Assembly (NCBI RefSeq): GCF_017996735.1
Contig: NZ_JAGOGJ010000042.1
Coordinates: 1-49,339, forward strand
Direction: 5' to 3'
DNA length: 49,339 nt
Source of the DNA: Niveispirillum sp.
GTDB taxonomy: Bacteria; Pseudomonadota; Alphaproteobacteria; Azospirillales; Azospirillaceae
Shown: in pieces, positions 1-8,684 of the stretch
Layout of the letters: every line of letters begins with the position of its first letter
How positions within the stretch are numbered: the stretch's first letter is position 1
Translations under genes and position numbers: made by a program
Notes under the pieces: model-generated
Databases searched by the model: none
What the model was told of the DNA's origin: nothing
The model's input: only the letters and a program-made list of their open reading frames with translations

Positions 1-32
1 ACACCGTCACCGTCACCATCGCCGCAAAGTAA
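1..32 (+). CDS. C-terminal end of an upstream gene (partial)
   Basis: The first bases read as an open frame from base 3 ending TVTVTIAAK and TAA at 30-32. Only about ten codons are in the window, so the product cannot be named. A strong plus-strand terminator about 50 bases downstream supports a real plus-strand gene ending here. Confidence 0.45.
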   Translation, partial: TVTVTIAAK

Positions 33-80
33 TCCCAAGCCCCATAGGGCACAGCGACTTTCGTCGGGCAGTTCAAGCCT

Positions 81-115
81 GCTCCCCCGTCCGGGTAACC
101 GGGCGGGGGCTTTTT
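81..115 (+). terminator. Rho-independent terminator
   Basis: A stem (84-94 pairing with 99-109, loop GTAA) of about 11 pairs with one G-U is followed by C and five T residues at 111-115. It terminates the plus-strand gene ending at base 32 and separates it from the convergent gene at 202-753. Confidence 0.85.
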
Positions 116-201
116 AATGCGCGCATGACAGGGGGCGGAATGGCAGATGCCGGCCCACCATCAGCCGGCGCGCAAGCCTTCGGCAGGCCGGGAGTGCCAA
201 A

Positions 202-753
202 TTACTGTCCTGTCCCGGTGGAACGGGCGCGATAGGTGCGCAACTGCTCGTTAAAGCGGTCCGCGAAAATCTGCATGGCGGAGATGGTCAGGTCGTATTG
301 CTGGATCAGGGCCAGATATTCGCGGGCCGTGATGCGGGGCAACGATGCCTTCACCAGCTTGTCCAGGCACTGGTTAAAGGCTTCCGACTCGGTGACGTAG
401 CTTTTCACCGCAAGCTGGGCATCGCGCATCTGCTGTTCGGTTGCCGTCTTGCCATCGGGCAATTTACCGGGGACCTTGGGCCGCGTGCAGCCGGATTCGG
501 CCGCGGCGGCGGCCGCCGCTTTGGCCTGGGCATCCTGCTGCTTGGCCACATCACCGATGGTCGGCAGGTTGGTTGCCGCCGGCAACTGCACCGCCGGCTG
601 CGCCTGCGCGGGCCGGGCCGGCTGTTCCGCCTGCCGGGCGATCTCCCCCAGGGTCGGGCCCACGGGGCGGGCATTGTCCTGGGTGGCGGCCAGCGCGGGG
701 GCGGCACCCAAGGCCAGGGTGGCGGCGAACAGGGAACGGATCAGCAGGGACAT
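202..753 (-). CDS. Exported alanine-rich hypothetical protein
   Basis: 183 residues if started at MSLLIRSLF, which gives a textbook signal peptide (hydrophobic LFAATLALGAAPALA, cut after the ALA). An upstream in-frame start would add ten residues and spoil the signal, so I chose the inner ATG. The mature protein begins with a Pro/Ala/Gln-rich linker (about residues 25-85) carrying two similar motifs, PTLGEIARQ and PTIGDVAKQ. A helical C-terminal domain (about 90-183) follows, with two cysteines and a conserved-looking end, MQIFADRFNEQLRTYRAR. It is probably periplasmic. I do not recognise a named family. It converges on the upstream gene and diverges from murI, with a palindromic repeat element between. 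Confidence 0.85.
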   Translation of the reverse strand: MSLLIRSLFAATLALGAAPALAATQDNARPVGPTLGEIARQAEQPARPAQAQPAVQLPAATNLPTIGDVAKQQDAQAKAAAAAAAESGCTRPKVPGKLPDGKTATEQQMRDAQLAVKSYVTESEAFNQCLDKLVKASLPRITAREYLALIQQYDLTISAMQIFADRFNEQLRTYRARSTGTGQ

Positions 754-802
754 GGGACGGCGAACGCTCCAACGCGGGACCAATCGGTACGGTGGCGGAG
801 TT

Positions 803-906
803 ATATCAAGGTCAAGAAATCTTGGCCTTGATATCCGCGCTGACGGGCGCGGCGGCGGCTCGTGCCGCCGAAGTCAGTAAATTCTGGGGAACCGGAATTT
901 ACTGAC
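803..906. repeat. Modular extragenic palindromic element, copy 1
   Basis: It has four consecutive hairpins. The first is an outer palindrome at 803-834 (arms ATATCAAGG and CCTTGATAT). Then come a CGCGC..GCGCG hairpin, a core CGGCGGC-TCGT-GCCGCCG hairpin followed by AAG, and an outer palindrome with arms 873-884 and 895-906 (GTCAGTAAATTC and its exact complement). The inner part is nearly identical to copy 2 at 1851-1954, while the outer palindromes differ. It lies between divergent genes and encodes no plausible protein. Confidence 0.8.
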
Positions 907-1013
907 ACTGGTATTAGGCACAGCGCGCGTTCGCATGCAAGCGGGCGAAATGCCCTTCCATCGCCGCAAACAAGTGGTAAAGAGCGGGTGCTGGCTGCTT
1001 GGATGGTTTCGGG

Positions 1014-1850
1014 ATGATCGGTGCGTTCGATTCGGGTCATGGCGGACTGACGGTGCTGCGCGCCCTGCATGAGCGTCTGCCCACCCACGATTTCCTTTAT
1101 CTGGGCGATCATGCCGATGCCCCCTATGGCGACCGCACGCCGGAAGAGATCTACGCCCTGACCCTTGCCGGCGTCTCGCGCCTGTTCGACCGGGGCGCGC
1201 GCCTGGTGATCCTGGCCTGCAACACGGCCTCGGCGGTGGCGCTGCGCCGGCTGCAGCAGACCTGGCTGGACCAGGCCTGGCCCGGCCGGCGCGTGCTGGG
1301 CGTGCTGGTCCCCATGGTGGAGGCGGTGACGGGCGTGCCCTGGATGGCCGACGTCGCGGCCAGCCGGCAGGCGGGCGAGGCACGGACCATCGGCATCTTC
1401 GCCACCAGCCGCACCGTCGACAGCGGCGCCTACCCGCGCGAGATCGCGGCCCGCGCGCCGGAGGTGCGGGTGGTGCAGCAGGCCTGCCCCGACCTTGTCC
1501 CCCTGATCGAACAGGGGGCGGCGCGCGGCCGGCTGTCGGATGCGGTCAACCGTTACACCGATGCGTTGATGATCCGGCTGGACGGGGTGGCGCCGCAGGC
1601 CGTGATGCTGGGCTGCACCCATTATCCGCTGGTCGCCGACCTGTTCACCGCGGCCCTGCCGGCGGGGGTGGAGGTACTGTCGCAACCCGACCTGACGGCC
1701 AAAAGCCTGACGGCCTATCTGGAGCGCCATCCGGAATTCGACCGGCCGGGCCGGGGCGAGGTCGGCTTCATGACCACCGGCGACCCCGCCCGCATCACAG
1801 AACTGGCCACCCGGTTCTTCGGCAAGCCGGCGCGGTTCGAAAAGGTCTGA
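1014..1850 (+). CDS. murI: Glutamate racemase
   Basis: 278 residues. It interconverts L- and D-glutamate, supplying D-Glu for peptidoglycan precursors in the cytoplasm. Family signatures are intact: FDSGHGGLTV at 5-14, the first catalytic cysteine Cys69 in ACNTASAV, and the second catalytic cysteine Cys201 with His203 in GCTHYP. A TTG at 999 is in frame and could add five residues, but MIGAFDSG is the usual N-terminus of this family, so the ATG at 1014 is preferred. The gene stands alone, between a divergent exported protein and the convergent Pat-like gene, with palindromic elements on both sides. Confidence 0.95.
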   Translation: MIGAFDSGHGGLTVLRALHERLPTHDFLYLGDHADAPYGDRTPEEIYALTLAGVSRLFDRGARLVILACNTASAVALRRLQQTWLDQAWPGRRVLGVLVPMVEAVTGVPWMADVAASRQAGEARTIGIFATSRTVDSGAYPREIAARAPEVRVVQQACPDLVPLIEQGAARGRLSDAVNRYTDALMIRLDGVAPQAVMLGCTHYPLVADLFTAALPAGVEVLSQPDLTAKSLTAYLERHPEFDRPGRGEVGFMTTGDPARITELATRFFGKPARFEKV

Positions 1851-1954
1851 TGCCAGGGGGCAAAACTTTTGACCCCTGGCATCCGCGCCGACGGGCGCGG
1901 CGGCGGCCCCTGCCGCCGAAGCCGATAAATTCCGATGGGTCGGAATTTATCGGC
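1851..1954. repeat. Modular extragenic palindromic element, copy 2
   Basis: It starts at the base after the murI stop. The outer palindrome has arms 1851-1859 and 1873-1881 (TGCCAGGGG/CCCCTGGCA). A CGCGCC-GACG-GGCGCG hairpin, a core CGGCGGC-CCCT-GCCGCCG hairpin and AAG follow. The second outer palindrome has arms 1921-1933 and 1942-1954 (GCCGATAAATTCC and its complement). Against copy 1 the last palindrome has changed on both arms so that pairing is kept. The first hairpin may also end murI transcription. Confidence 0.82.
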
Positions 1955-2029
1955 ACTGGTGTGATGCCCTTCCCGCCCCCCAACGCCTCTGCTTTCAGGG
2001 GGCGGAGGAAGGACGGGCCTTGTGTGTGA

Positions 2030-4747
2030 TCACCCTTTCTTGGCGAAGCGGTAGCTGACCTCCACGATGCCGTGGTCCTCGGCGCTGTCATGGAAAATGA
2101 AGCCCAGGTCGCGGCACAGGCCCAGCATGCCGGCATTCTCCCGCAGCACCTCGCCGAACACCTCGCCGATGCCGCGGCTTTCGGCATAAGCCAGTATTTC
2201 CTTCATCAGGCGTGACCCCAGCCCCTTGCCCTTCATGTCCGACCGGACCAGCACCGCATATTCGGCCCGGTCATTGTCCGGGTCGGCCGTGATACGCACC
2301 ACGCCGAAGATGGGACCGGGCTTGTCCGGATCACTCATGTCCAGCGGAATGGCGACCAGGGCCATTTCACGGTCATAGTCGATCTGGGTCAGCCTTGCCG
2401 CCATCTGGTGCGACAGGCGGCGCATGGGCGCGAAGAAGCGCAGGCGCATATCCTCCACGCTGGTGGCGGCCACCATGTCATGGATCGCCGCCTCATCCTC
2501 GGGCCGGATGGGACGGACCAGGAATTCCCGGCCCGAGCGCAGCTTGACCGTATGTTCCAGCTTCTTGGGATAGGCGCGGATGGCCAGCCGCTTCAGCGCC
2601 TGTTCGGTCAATGGCCGCACCCGGATACGCGCGTCCAGCGCCAGCACCCCGGCACCGTCGGCATAAAGCGGGTTGATGTCCAGTTCCGCGATTTCCGGGA
2701 AATCGATGATCAACTGGCTGACCTTGGTCATGGCCAGCGCTACCGCATCCATATCCGCCGGCGCCATGTGGCGATAGCCCTGCAACAGCTTGTAGACGCG
2801 GGTCCGGGCCATGGCCTCGCGCGCCAGGTTCAGGTTGAGGGGCGGCAGGGCAAGCGCCTTGTCGTCCAGCACCTCGACCGCGACGCCGCCGGCCCCGAAC
2901 AGGATAACCGGACCGAACAAGGCATCATCCACCATGCCCAGGATCAGTTCCTGGGCGCCGGGCCGGTGCGCCATCTCCTGCACCGTGAAGCCCTCGATCC
3001 GGGCGTCGGGCATGGCGGAACGGATACGTTCCAGCATCGCCTCCGCCTCGGCCCAGACCTGGGTGGGCAACAGGTTCAGCGACACGCCGCCCAGATCGGA
3101 TTTGTGCGTGATGTCGGGCGACAGGATCTTCAGCGCGGTGCGCCCGCCCAGCCGCTTGGCCGCCCGTTCGGCCTCTGCCGGGGTGGCGGCGGTGACGGTC
3201 TGGACACAGGGGATGCCATAGGCGCGCAGCACCTCCTTGGCCTCATACTCCGACAGCCAGCCGCGCCCATCGGCCAGGGCGGCATCGATGACGGGACGGA
3301 CGGCGCCCATATCCACGTCGAACTGTTCCGGCACGCTGGCCGGCATTTCCATCAGCAGTTCCTGATTGCGCCGGTATTGCACCAGATGCAGGAAGGCGCG
3401 CACGGCCTGGTTGGGTGTCTGGTAATGCGGGATACGGGCCTGATCCAGAAGCTTGCGCGACGGGGCCGCCTGCTGTTCACCCAGCCAACTGGCCAGCACG
3501 GGCAGGCGGCGGCCGCCACCGGTCCGGTTGTTCTGGTCGCGTGCGATATCGGCCAGGGCCTGGGCCGCGTCGCGCCCGTCGGCCACGGCCGTGGGACAGT
3601 TCAGCACCAGCACGGCGTCGATATTCTTGTCGGCCATGACGATCTTCATGGCGTCGGCATACCGCTTGCCATCGGCATCGCCGATAATATCGACCGGGTT
3701 GCCCCGGCTCCAGGTGGGGGGCAGCACCTTGTCCAGCGCGGCCAGCGTCTCCGGCGCCAGTTGCGCCAGATGCCCGCCGCCCGCAATCAGCGTGTCGGTG
3801 GCCAGCACGCCGACGCCGCCGCCATTGGTGACGATGGCCAGCCGGTCGCCCCCGATCTGCACGCCGGTGGCCAGCGTCTCCACGGCGGCGAACAGTTCGT
3901 CCAGTTCGCCCACGCGCAGCATGCCCGCCCGGCGGAATGCGGCGTCATAGACGGCATCGGCCCCGGCCAGGGCGCCCGTATGGCTGCTGGCGGCGCGCGA
4001 CCCTTCCTCGCTGCGGCCCGCCTTGATGACGATCACCGGCTTGGATCGGGCCGCCGTGCGGGCCGCCGACATGAATTTGCGGGCCGAGGTGATGGCTTCG
4101 ACATAAAGCAGAATGGCCCGCACCGAGGCGTCCTGGGCCAGATAGTCCAGCATGTCACCGAAATCGACATCGGCCTTGGAGCCCAGCGAGATCAGGTGGG
4201 AAAAGCCGATGCCGCGCGGCGTGGCCCAGTCCACGATGGAGGTCACCACCGCACCCGACTGCGCCACCAGGGCGATATCGCCCTTCAGCGGCGGCACATG
4301 GCAGAAACTGGCATTCAACCCCTGGCCCGGCACCATGATGCCCAGGCAGTTCGGCCCGATGATGCGCAGCAGATGCGGCCGGGCCGCGTCCAGCACGGCC
4401 TGCTGCAACCTTTTCCCCTCCTCCCCCATTTCCGCGAAACCGGCGGTGATGACGACGGCGGCCTTGGTGCCGCGCGCACCCAGTTCGGCGATCAGGCCCG
4501 GCACGGTGGCGGGCGGGGTGGCGATGACGGCCAGTTCCGGGGTGATGGGCAGGTCGGAAACCGATGGATAGGCCAGCACCCCCTCGATCGACCGTTCACG
4601 CGGGTTGACGGGCATGATCGGCCCGTCGAACCCGGCATTGAACAGGTTGCGGGCCACAACCTTGCCCACCGACCTTTCCCGCCGGCTGGCCCCGATCAGG
4701 GCGACGGAGGCAGGCTTGAACAGGCTGTTCAGATTACGGATGGTCAT
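2030..4747 (-). CDS. Pat/ACS-like protein acetyltransferase (acyl-CoA synthetase-GNAT fusion)
   Basis: 905 residues. Order: CoA-binding Rossmann domain (about 1-130, ALIGASRRERSVGKV), succinyl-CoA-ligase-like domains (about 150-460, with VAQSGAV and PNCLG), an ATP-grasp domain (about 480-700), and a C-terminal GNAT acetyltransferase (about 740-905) whose acetyl-CoA loop reads MKGKGLGSRLM. This is the layout of PatZ/Pat enzymes, which acetylate lysines of acetyl-CoA synthetase and other metabolic enzymes. His256 in SHTGALAG matches the position of the phosphorylated histidine of ADP-forming acyl-CoA synthetases. Family members annotated as ligase/acetyltransferase may therefore retain ligase chemistry; that is inference. 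The start is supported by AGGAG about 9 bases upstream. It is monocistronic and convergent with murI. Confidence 0.92.
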   Translation of the reverse strand: MTIRNLNSLFKPASVALIGASRRERSVGKVVARNLFNAGFDGPIMPVNPRERSIEGVLAYPSVSDLPITPELAVIATPPATVPGLIAELGARGTKAAVVITAGFAEMGEEGKRLQQAVLDAARPHLLRIIGPNCLGIMVPGQGLNASFCHVPPLKGDIALVAQSGAVVTSIVDWATPRGIGFSHLISLGSKADVDFGDMLDYLAQDASVRAILLYVEAITSARKFMSAARTAARSKPVIVIKAGRSEEGSRAASSHTGALAGADAVYDAAFRRAGMLRVGELDELFAAVETLATGVQIGGDRLAIVTNGGGVGVLATDTLIAGGGHLAQLAPETLAALDKVLPPTWSRGNPVDIIGDADGKRYADAMKIVMADKNIDAVLVLNCPTAVADGRDAAQALADIARDQNNRTGGGRRLPVLASWLGEQQAAPSRKLLDQARIPHYQTPNQAVRAFLHLVQYRRNQELLMEMPASVPEQFDVDMGAVRPVIDAALADGRGWLSEYEAKEVLRAYGIPCVQTVTAATPAEAERAAKRLGGRTALKILSPDITHKSDLGGVSLNLLPTQVWAEAEAMLERIRSAMPDARIEGFTVQEMAHRPGAQELILGMVDDALFGPVILFGAGGVAVEVLDDKALALPPLNLNLAREAMARTRVYKLLQGYRHMAPADMDAVALAMTKVSQLIIDFPEIAELDINPLYADGAGVLALDARIRVRPLTEQALKRLAIRAYPKKLEHTVKLRSGREFLVRPIRPEDEAAIHDMVAATSVEDMRLRFFAPMRRLSHQMAARLTQIDYDREMALVAIPLDMSDPDKPGPIFGVVRITADPDNDRAEYAVLVRSDMKGKGLGSRLMKEILAYAESRGIGEVFGEVLRENAGMLGLCRDLGFIFHDSAEDHGIVEVSYRFAKKG

Positions 4748-4868
4748 GGCGGTGGCTCCTGACGGGCGGGATCACGCATCCGGCCATCATGCCGGACACG
4801 GGCGCCACCATAAACCACGACCATCGGACGGCGATGACATGGGTCAATCATTCGCCGACCGACAGCGA

Positions 4869-5213
4869 TCAGAACAGCAAGGTTTCCGGATTCCGGATCG
4901 GTTCGTCGTTGATGGCCTTCAACAGGCTTTTGATCGACCGGATCAGCCACCACAGGCCCACCACGATCAGGATCAGTACGCCGATACCGATAAAAGCCGT
5001 CGCCGACCCGATGATGATGCCCAGCACCCCCATCCAGAAGGTGCGGATGATATAGGTGATATGGGTTTCCCACAGGGTCCCCCGCGCATCCGCCCGTTTC
5101 AGATAGGCGATGATCACACCGATCAGGCCGAATCCGACGATGCTCAGCAGATTGCTGACCACCACCACCATGCGCATGCCGCTGTTATAACGGTCGCTCT
5201 CGAAATAGCTCAT
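4869..5213 (-). CDS. DUF4870-like small membrane protein
   Basis: 114 residues with about three hydrophobic segments: VVVVSNLLSIVGFGLIGVI, FWMGVLGIIIGSATAFIGIG and VLILIVVGLWWLI. Between the first two lie the polar motif YLKRADARGTLWETHITYIIRTFW, typical of DUF4870, and a short charged tail. It is an inner-membrane protein of unknown function. Its start is 73 bases beyond the end of the first RTX gene on the same strand, so read-through is possible. No partner gene gives a clue to its role. Confidence 0.85.
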   Translation of the reverse strand: MSYFESDRYNSGMRMVVVVSNLLSIVGFGLIGVIIAYLKRADARGTLWETHITYIIRTFWMGVLGIIIGSATAFIGIGVLILIVVGLWWLIRSIKSLLKAINDEPIRNPETLLF

Positions 5214-5286
5214 GTCGCCTTTCCCCTTTCATCCCCGCATGAAAGCGCGAAGCGGCGGCCCCGGCAACAGGGACCGCCGATCGGCA

Positions 5287-8200
5287 TCATCCCAGAAGGT
5301 AATCCTGGCTCCACCCGGTCAGCGGTACCAGCAGGGACGGATCGGTGGGCATAGCGGGAACATAGCCGTCCAGGGAATAGGCGAAGCGTTTTTCCGCCTG
5401 GCCATTGACGATGTAATGGTTGACTAGGGCGCTGTGATCCAGGCCGAAGGCGGCGAACAGGTCGCCGTTGAACGCGGCATAGGCCTCGGCGCTGAACCCC
5501 ACGGCGGACCGCCCCTCGGCCCGGCCGGTCTGGATAAAATGCTCGACCAGGGCCTTTTCGTTCAGGCCGAAGGCCCGGAACAGGTCGGGGTTCAGGGCTG
5601 CATAGGCCTCGGCATCGAAACCGCTGGCCAGCCGCCCCTCCTTCTCCCCGTAATTCATGTAATGCTCGATCAGGGAACGGTGGTTCAGCCCGAAGGCGGC
5701 ATAGAGGTCCGGGTTCAGCGCGGCATAGGCGACGGCATCGAACCCTTCGCGCGGCCGCGCCTCATTCACGCCCATCGTCTGGTAATGGGTCAGCAGCGCC
5801 TTGGCATCCAGACCATAGACGGCATAAAGATCCGCGTTCTGGGCGGCATAGGCCTCGGCATCGAAGCCCGTGGCAATGCGCCCTTCCGACCGGCCATTAT
5901 TGATATAATGCTGAATCAGGCCGGCATCGTCCCCCGCAAAGATCCTGTCCAGCGAACTGTTCTGTGCGCGATAGGCCTCCAGGCTGAAACCGGCCTGGAA
6001 ATCATCATTGACGATGGTGGACCGCGCCGTGATGTTGCCGCCAACCGTGGGGACCAGCGCGCCCTGCACATTGCTGATGGTGCCAACCAGGACATAGTCG
6101 GACCAGACATCGGTATTGCCGCTCGCGGCCGGCAACAGGATGTCGATGCCGCTCTGCCCCGCCGCGATGGTATAGCTGCGCGAGCCGATGGAATAACCGC
6201 TGGCCGTGGCATAGCTGAAATCGAAGGTCACAGCCTGGGTCGCGGGCTGCGACAGGCTGACGGTGAAAACGGCCGTTGGTGATGTGGCGGGCGCCAGCAC
6301 GGAACTGATGATCTTGCCTTCGACAATGATGGGATAGGAACCGCGATCGCCTTCCTGCACATAGGAACCGGTCAGGCGCAGGCTGACCGCGTCCGCGGCG
6401 GCCAATGTCATCACCTGATCGGCGAAAGACAGCCGTTCCACCCCGATCAGCATGTCGGTGCCATCGTTGCCGGTATCGTGGCGGACGGTCGTGATGCCAT
6501 TGATGGTGGTGATGGTGTATTCGGCCTTTTTGCCGGTGAAGAGGGCGGTATCAACACCCGCACCGCCATAAAGCCGGTCATCCCCCGCACCGCCCGCCAG
6601 CATATCGTCGCCCGCATCGCCGAACAGGCGGTTGGTGCCGCCATTGCCGCGCAGCGTGTCGCCGGCCAGCCCGCCGAACAGGTCACGCTCCCCCTCCAGG
6701 GCCGTGCGGGTGACAGCACTGGTCTGATTGGCCAGGATGAAATCATTCGCCGACAGAAGGTCACGGTCGCCGGTGAAGGCGAATACACCGGAATCCCCGC
6801 CGATGCCGGCCCGAAACGCCGTCGCCGCCTTGCCGGAAATCCCCGCATATTCGGCCAGATAACGCACCGTCTCCATGCTGCTGATGCCCAGGGCGGACAG
6901 GTCGATCCGGTCGGTGCCTCTGGTGAAGTCGATCACCACATCGCGGCCATTGATCTGGTTGACCACGAACAGGTCGCGACCGGCACCCCCGGACCAGACA
7001 TCGGCACCATAGGCGCCGTACCAGCCCGCAGGTTCCGTGGGATCATCCATGATCGTGTCGTCGCCGGCCCCGCCGAACAGCCGGTCGATGCCACTGGCCC
7101 CGCCGATCAGCGTGTCATTGCCGGACCCACCGGTCAGCAGGCCGGCAGTACCGACGGCACTGATCTGCCGGGCCGGGCTATCCTCTGCAAAGATGAAATC
7201 CGCTGCCGTCAGCTTTTGACGGTCGATATTCAGCGTCAGGCCGAGGGAACCCAGTTGCAGAAGTTGCGGTGACCCCGACGGCAGGGCGGCAAGCCCTCGG
7301 ATCACATCGAAGCTGCTGATCCCCAGATCCGATACATCGATCCGATCCACGCCCTGGGTGAAATCCACGATCTCGGCATAGGTGGTGCTGGTGCCACCTT
7401 CCAGGACAAAAATGTCCCGGCCGGCCCCGCCGGACATACGGCTGCTGCCGCCGGTCGCAGCATAGAGGATGTCGTCGCCCCCCTCGCCGAACATCCAGGA
7501 ACCATTGCCCGAACCGTGCAGCCGGTCATTGCCGACACCACCATAAAGGTGGCTCATCCACCCGCCATAAATCTCGCGCGGGGTCGTGTCGGTGGACAGG
7601 ATGAAATCACTGGCCGACAGAAGATTGGAATCCACCCCGGTCAGGAAGAAACTGACCTGCGACCCGCGGGCCAGATTAAAACTGGTGCCATAGCCCGGCG
7701 GGCCGCTGGTCATCAGGGCTTTCAGCGTATCCCAACTGCTGATGCCAAAGGCGCTGACATCGATCCGGTCCTGCCCACGGGTGAAGTCGGCAATGGTGTA
7801 GCTGGCGTAACCGCTGCTGATATCGGTGGAAATGACAAAGACATCGTTGCCGATGCCGCCGATGGCCCGGTCCCAGCCGCCGCGCAGGATCAACCGGTCA
7901 TCCCCGGCCCCGCCGATCAGGGAATCATCGCCGCTGCCGCCATCCAGCGTGTCGTTGCCCACACCGCCGATCAGGTCATCGGGGCCGCCGCCGCCACGGA
8001 TCAATCCACCCGACACCGGTCCTGCAAAAATGAAATCGCTGGCGCGCAGCGCTTCCGGCGCCACCCCCAGATAGAAGGAATAAAGATTGCTGGCGCTGCG
8101 GAACTGGAACTGCCAGTTGCCGTCCCCGGCGGCGGTGAAGAATAGCCGTGCCGTTTCCAGGTCGGGGATGCCCAGAGCCGACAGGTCGATCCTGTCCTCA

Positions 8201-8490
8201 CCCTGGGTGAAGTCGAGAATCCGTGAAATCCCATAGCTGTAATAGCTGGCGGGCGGACCGGGAATGAACAAGTCACGGCCATCGCCGCCGATCAAACTGT
8301 CACTACCGCCAACATAGAGGACGTCGTCACCCGGGCCGCCGGACAGACGATCGAACCCCTCCCCGCCATTCAGCGTATCGTTTCCTTCACCACCGACCAA
8401 AGTATCGTTACCATATGAACCATCTATATTATCATTTCCGGATGTCCCAACAATCGAATCATCGCCGTATTCACCAATAATATTGGCCAT
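5287..8490 (-). CDS. RTX calcium-binding repeat protein 1 with Calx-beta-like domain and C-terminal 41-residue repeats
   Basis: 1,067 residues, no signal peptide. The N-terminus starts directly with RTX nonapeptides (GNDTLVGGEGNDTL). Four large modules follow, each ending in a DFTxGxDRID(V/L)SxLGI segment and a DFI(F/L)A segment. Next are a further RTX block with FTGKKAEYTITT, a Calx-beta-like domain (about 705-830, ending STIVNDDFQ), five 41-residue repeats of the FDAEAYAALNPDL..HY..G..EGR type, and a 28-residue tail. Such proteins are normally exported by type I secretion and fold on binding calcium outside the cell. No secretion genes are nearby. It is a tandem paralogue of the 8685-11840 gene. 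The start has a GGGGTGG-type ribosome site. Substrate or adhesive role is unknown. Confidence 0.92.
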   Translation of the reverse strand: MANIIGEYGDDSIVGTSGNDNIDGSYGNDTLVGGEGNDTLNGGEGFDRLSGGPGDDVLYVGGSDSLIGGDGRDLFIPGPPASYYSYGISRILDFTQGEDRIDLSALGIPDLETARLFFTAAGDGNWQFQFRSASNLYSFYLGVAPEALRASDFIFAGPVSGGLIRGGGGPDDLIGGVGNDTLDGGSGDDSLIGGAGDDRLILRGGWDRAIGGIGNDVFVISTDISSGYASYTIADFTRGQDRIDVSAFGISSWDTLKALMTSGPPGYGTSFNLARGSQVSFFLTGVDSNLLSASDFILSTDTTPREIYGGWMSHLYGGVGNDRLHGSGNGSWMFGEGGDDILYAATGGSSRMSGGAGRDIFVLEGGTSTTYAEIVDFTQGVDRIDVSDLGISSFDVIRGLAALPSGSPQLLQLGSLGLTLNIDRQKLTAADFIFAEDSPARQISAVGTAGLLTGGSGNDTLIGGASGIDRLFGGAGDDTIMDDPTEPAGWYGAYGADVWSGGAGRDLFVVNQINGRDVVIDFTRGTDRIDLSALGISSMETVRYLAEYAGISGKAATAFRAGIGGDSGVFAFTGDRDLLSANDFILANQTSAVTRTALEGERDLFGGLAGDTLRGNGGTNRLFGDAGDDMLAGGAGDDRLYGGAGVDTALFTGKKAEYTITTINGITTVRHDTGNDGTDMLIGVERLSFADQVMTLAAADAVSLRLTGSYVQEGDRGSYPIIVEGKIISSVLAPATSPTAVFTVSLSQPATQAVTFDFSYATASGYSIGSRSYTIAAGQSGIDILLPAASGNTDVWSDYVLVGTISNVQGALVPTVGGNITARSTIVNDDFQAGFSLEAYRAQNSSLDRIFAGDDAGLIQHYINNGRSEGRIATGFDAEAYAAQNADLYAVYGLDAKALLTHYQTMGVNEARPREGFDAVAYAALNPDLYAAFGLNHRSLIEHYMNYGEKEGRLASGFDAEAYAALNPDLFRAFGLNEKALVEHFIQTGRAEGRSAVGFSAEAYAAFNGDLFAAFGLDHSALVNHYIVNGQAEKRFAYSLDGYVPAMPTDPSLLVPLTGWSQDYLLG
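5374..5988 (-). repeat. Five tandem 41-residue coding repeats (RTX1 C-terminus)
   Basis: There are five consecutive 123-bp units. The encoded consensus is FDAEAYAALNPDL-(3)-FGL-(7)-HY-(3)-G-(2)-EGR-(3)-G. The first (FSLEAYRAQN) and last (FSAEAYAAFN) are the most divergent. The paralogue at 8685-11840 has the same number and length of units. Confidence 0.9.
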
Positions 8491-8618
8491 TTTCCACCCC
8501 GCCTCATGACGATCCGTTCTCGGAGAGAATATTTAAATAACATAGGGCCGCCTGAATATCTATCAGCAGACGATGTTGCTCTTTGTACTATCCCGAAAGA
8601 GGCAGTTTTTTACGGTTC

Positions 8619-8654
8619 CTCAAAGAAAGACCGGCGCCACCAGGGGCGCCGGTC
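8619..8654 (-). terminator. Rho-independent terminator of the second RTX gene
   Basis: A 10-pair GC stem (arms 8629-8638 and 8645-8654, GACCGGCGCC/GGCGCCGGTC) has a six-base loop and on the minus strand is followed by TTTCTTTG. It sits about 30 bases past the stop of the 8685-11840 gene, so the two RTX genes are probably transcribed separately. Confidence 0.85.
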
Positions 8655-8684
8655 CGCAGATGCAGGGATAAAGCATTTGTGAAA

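Noticed and set aside
2408..4762. 784-codon plus-strand frame opposite the Pat-like gene
   Set aside because: Low-complexity His/Gln/Gly/Arg composition typical of antisense frames. The opposite strand encodes an intact four-domain enzyme.
5252..5279. GGCGG..CCGCC dyad between the first RTX gene and the DUF4870 gene as a terminator
   Set aside because: Short imperfect stem without any T tract on the minus strand, so it was not called.
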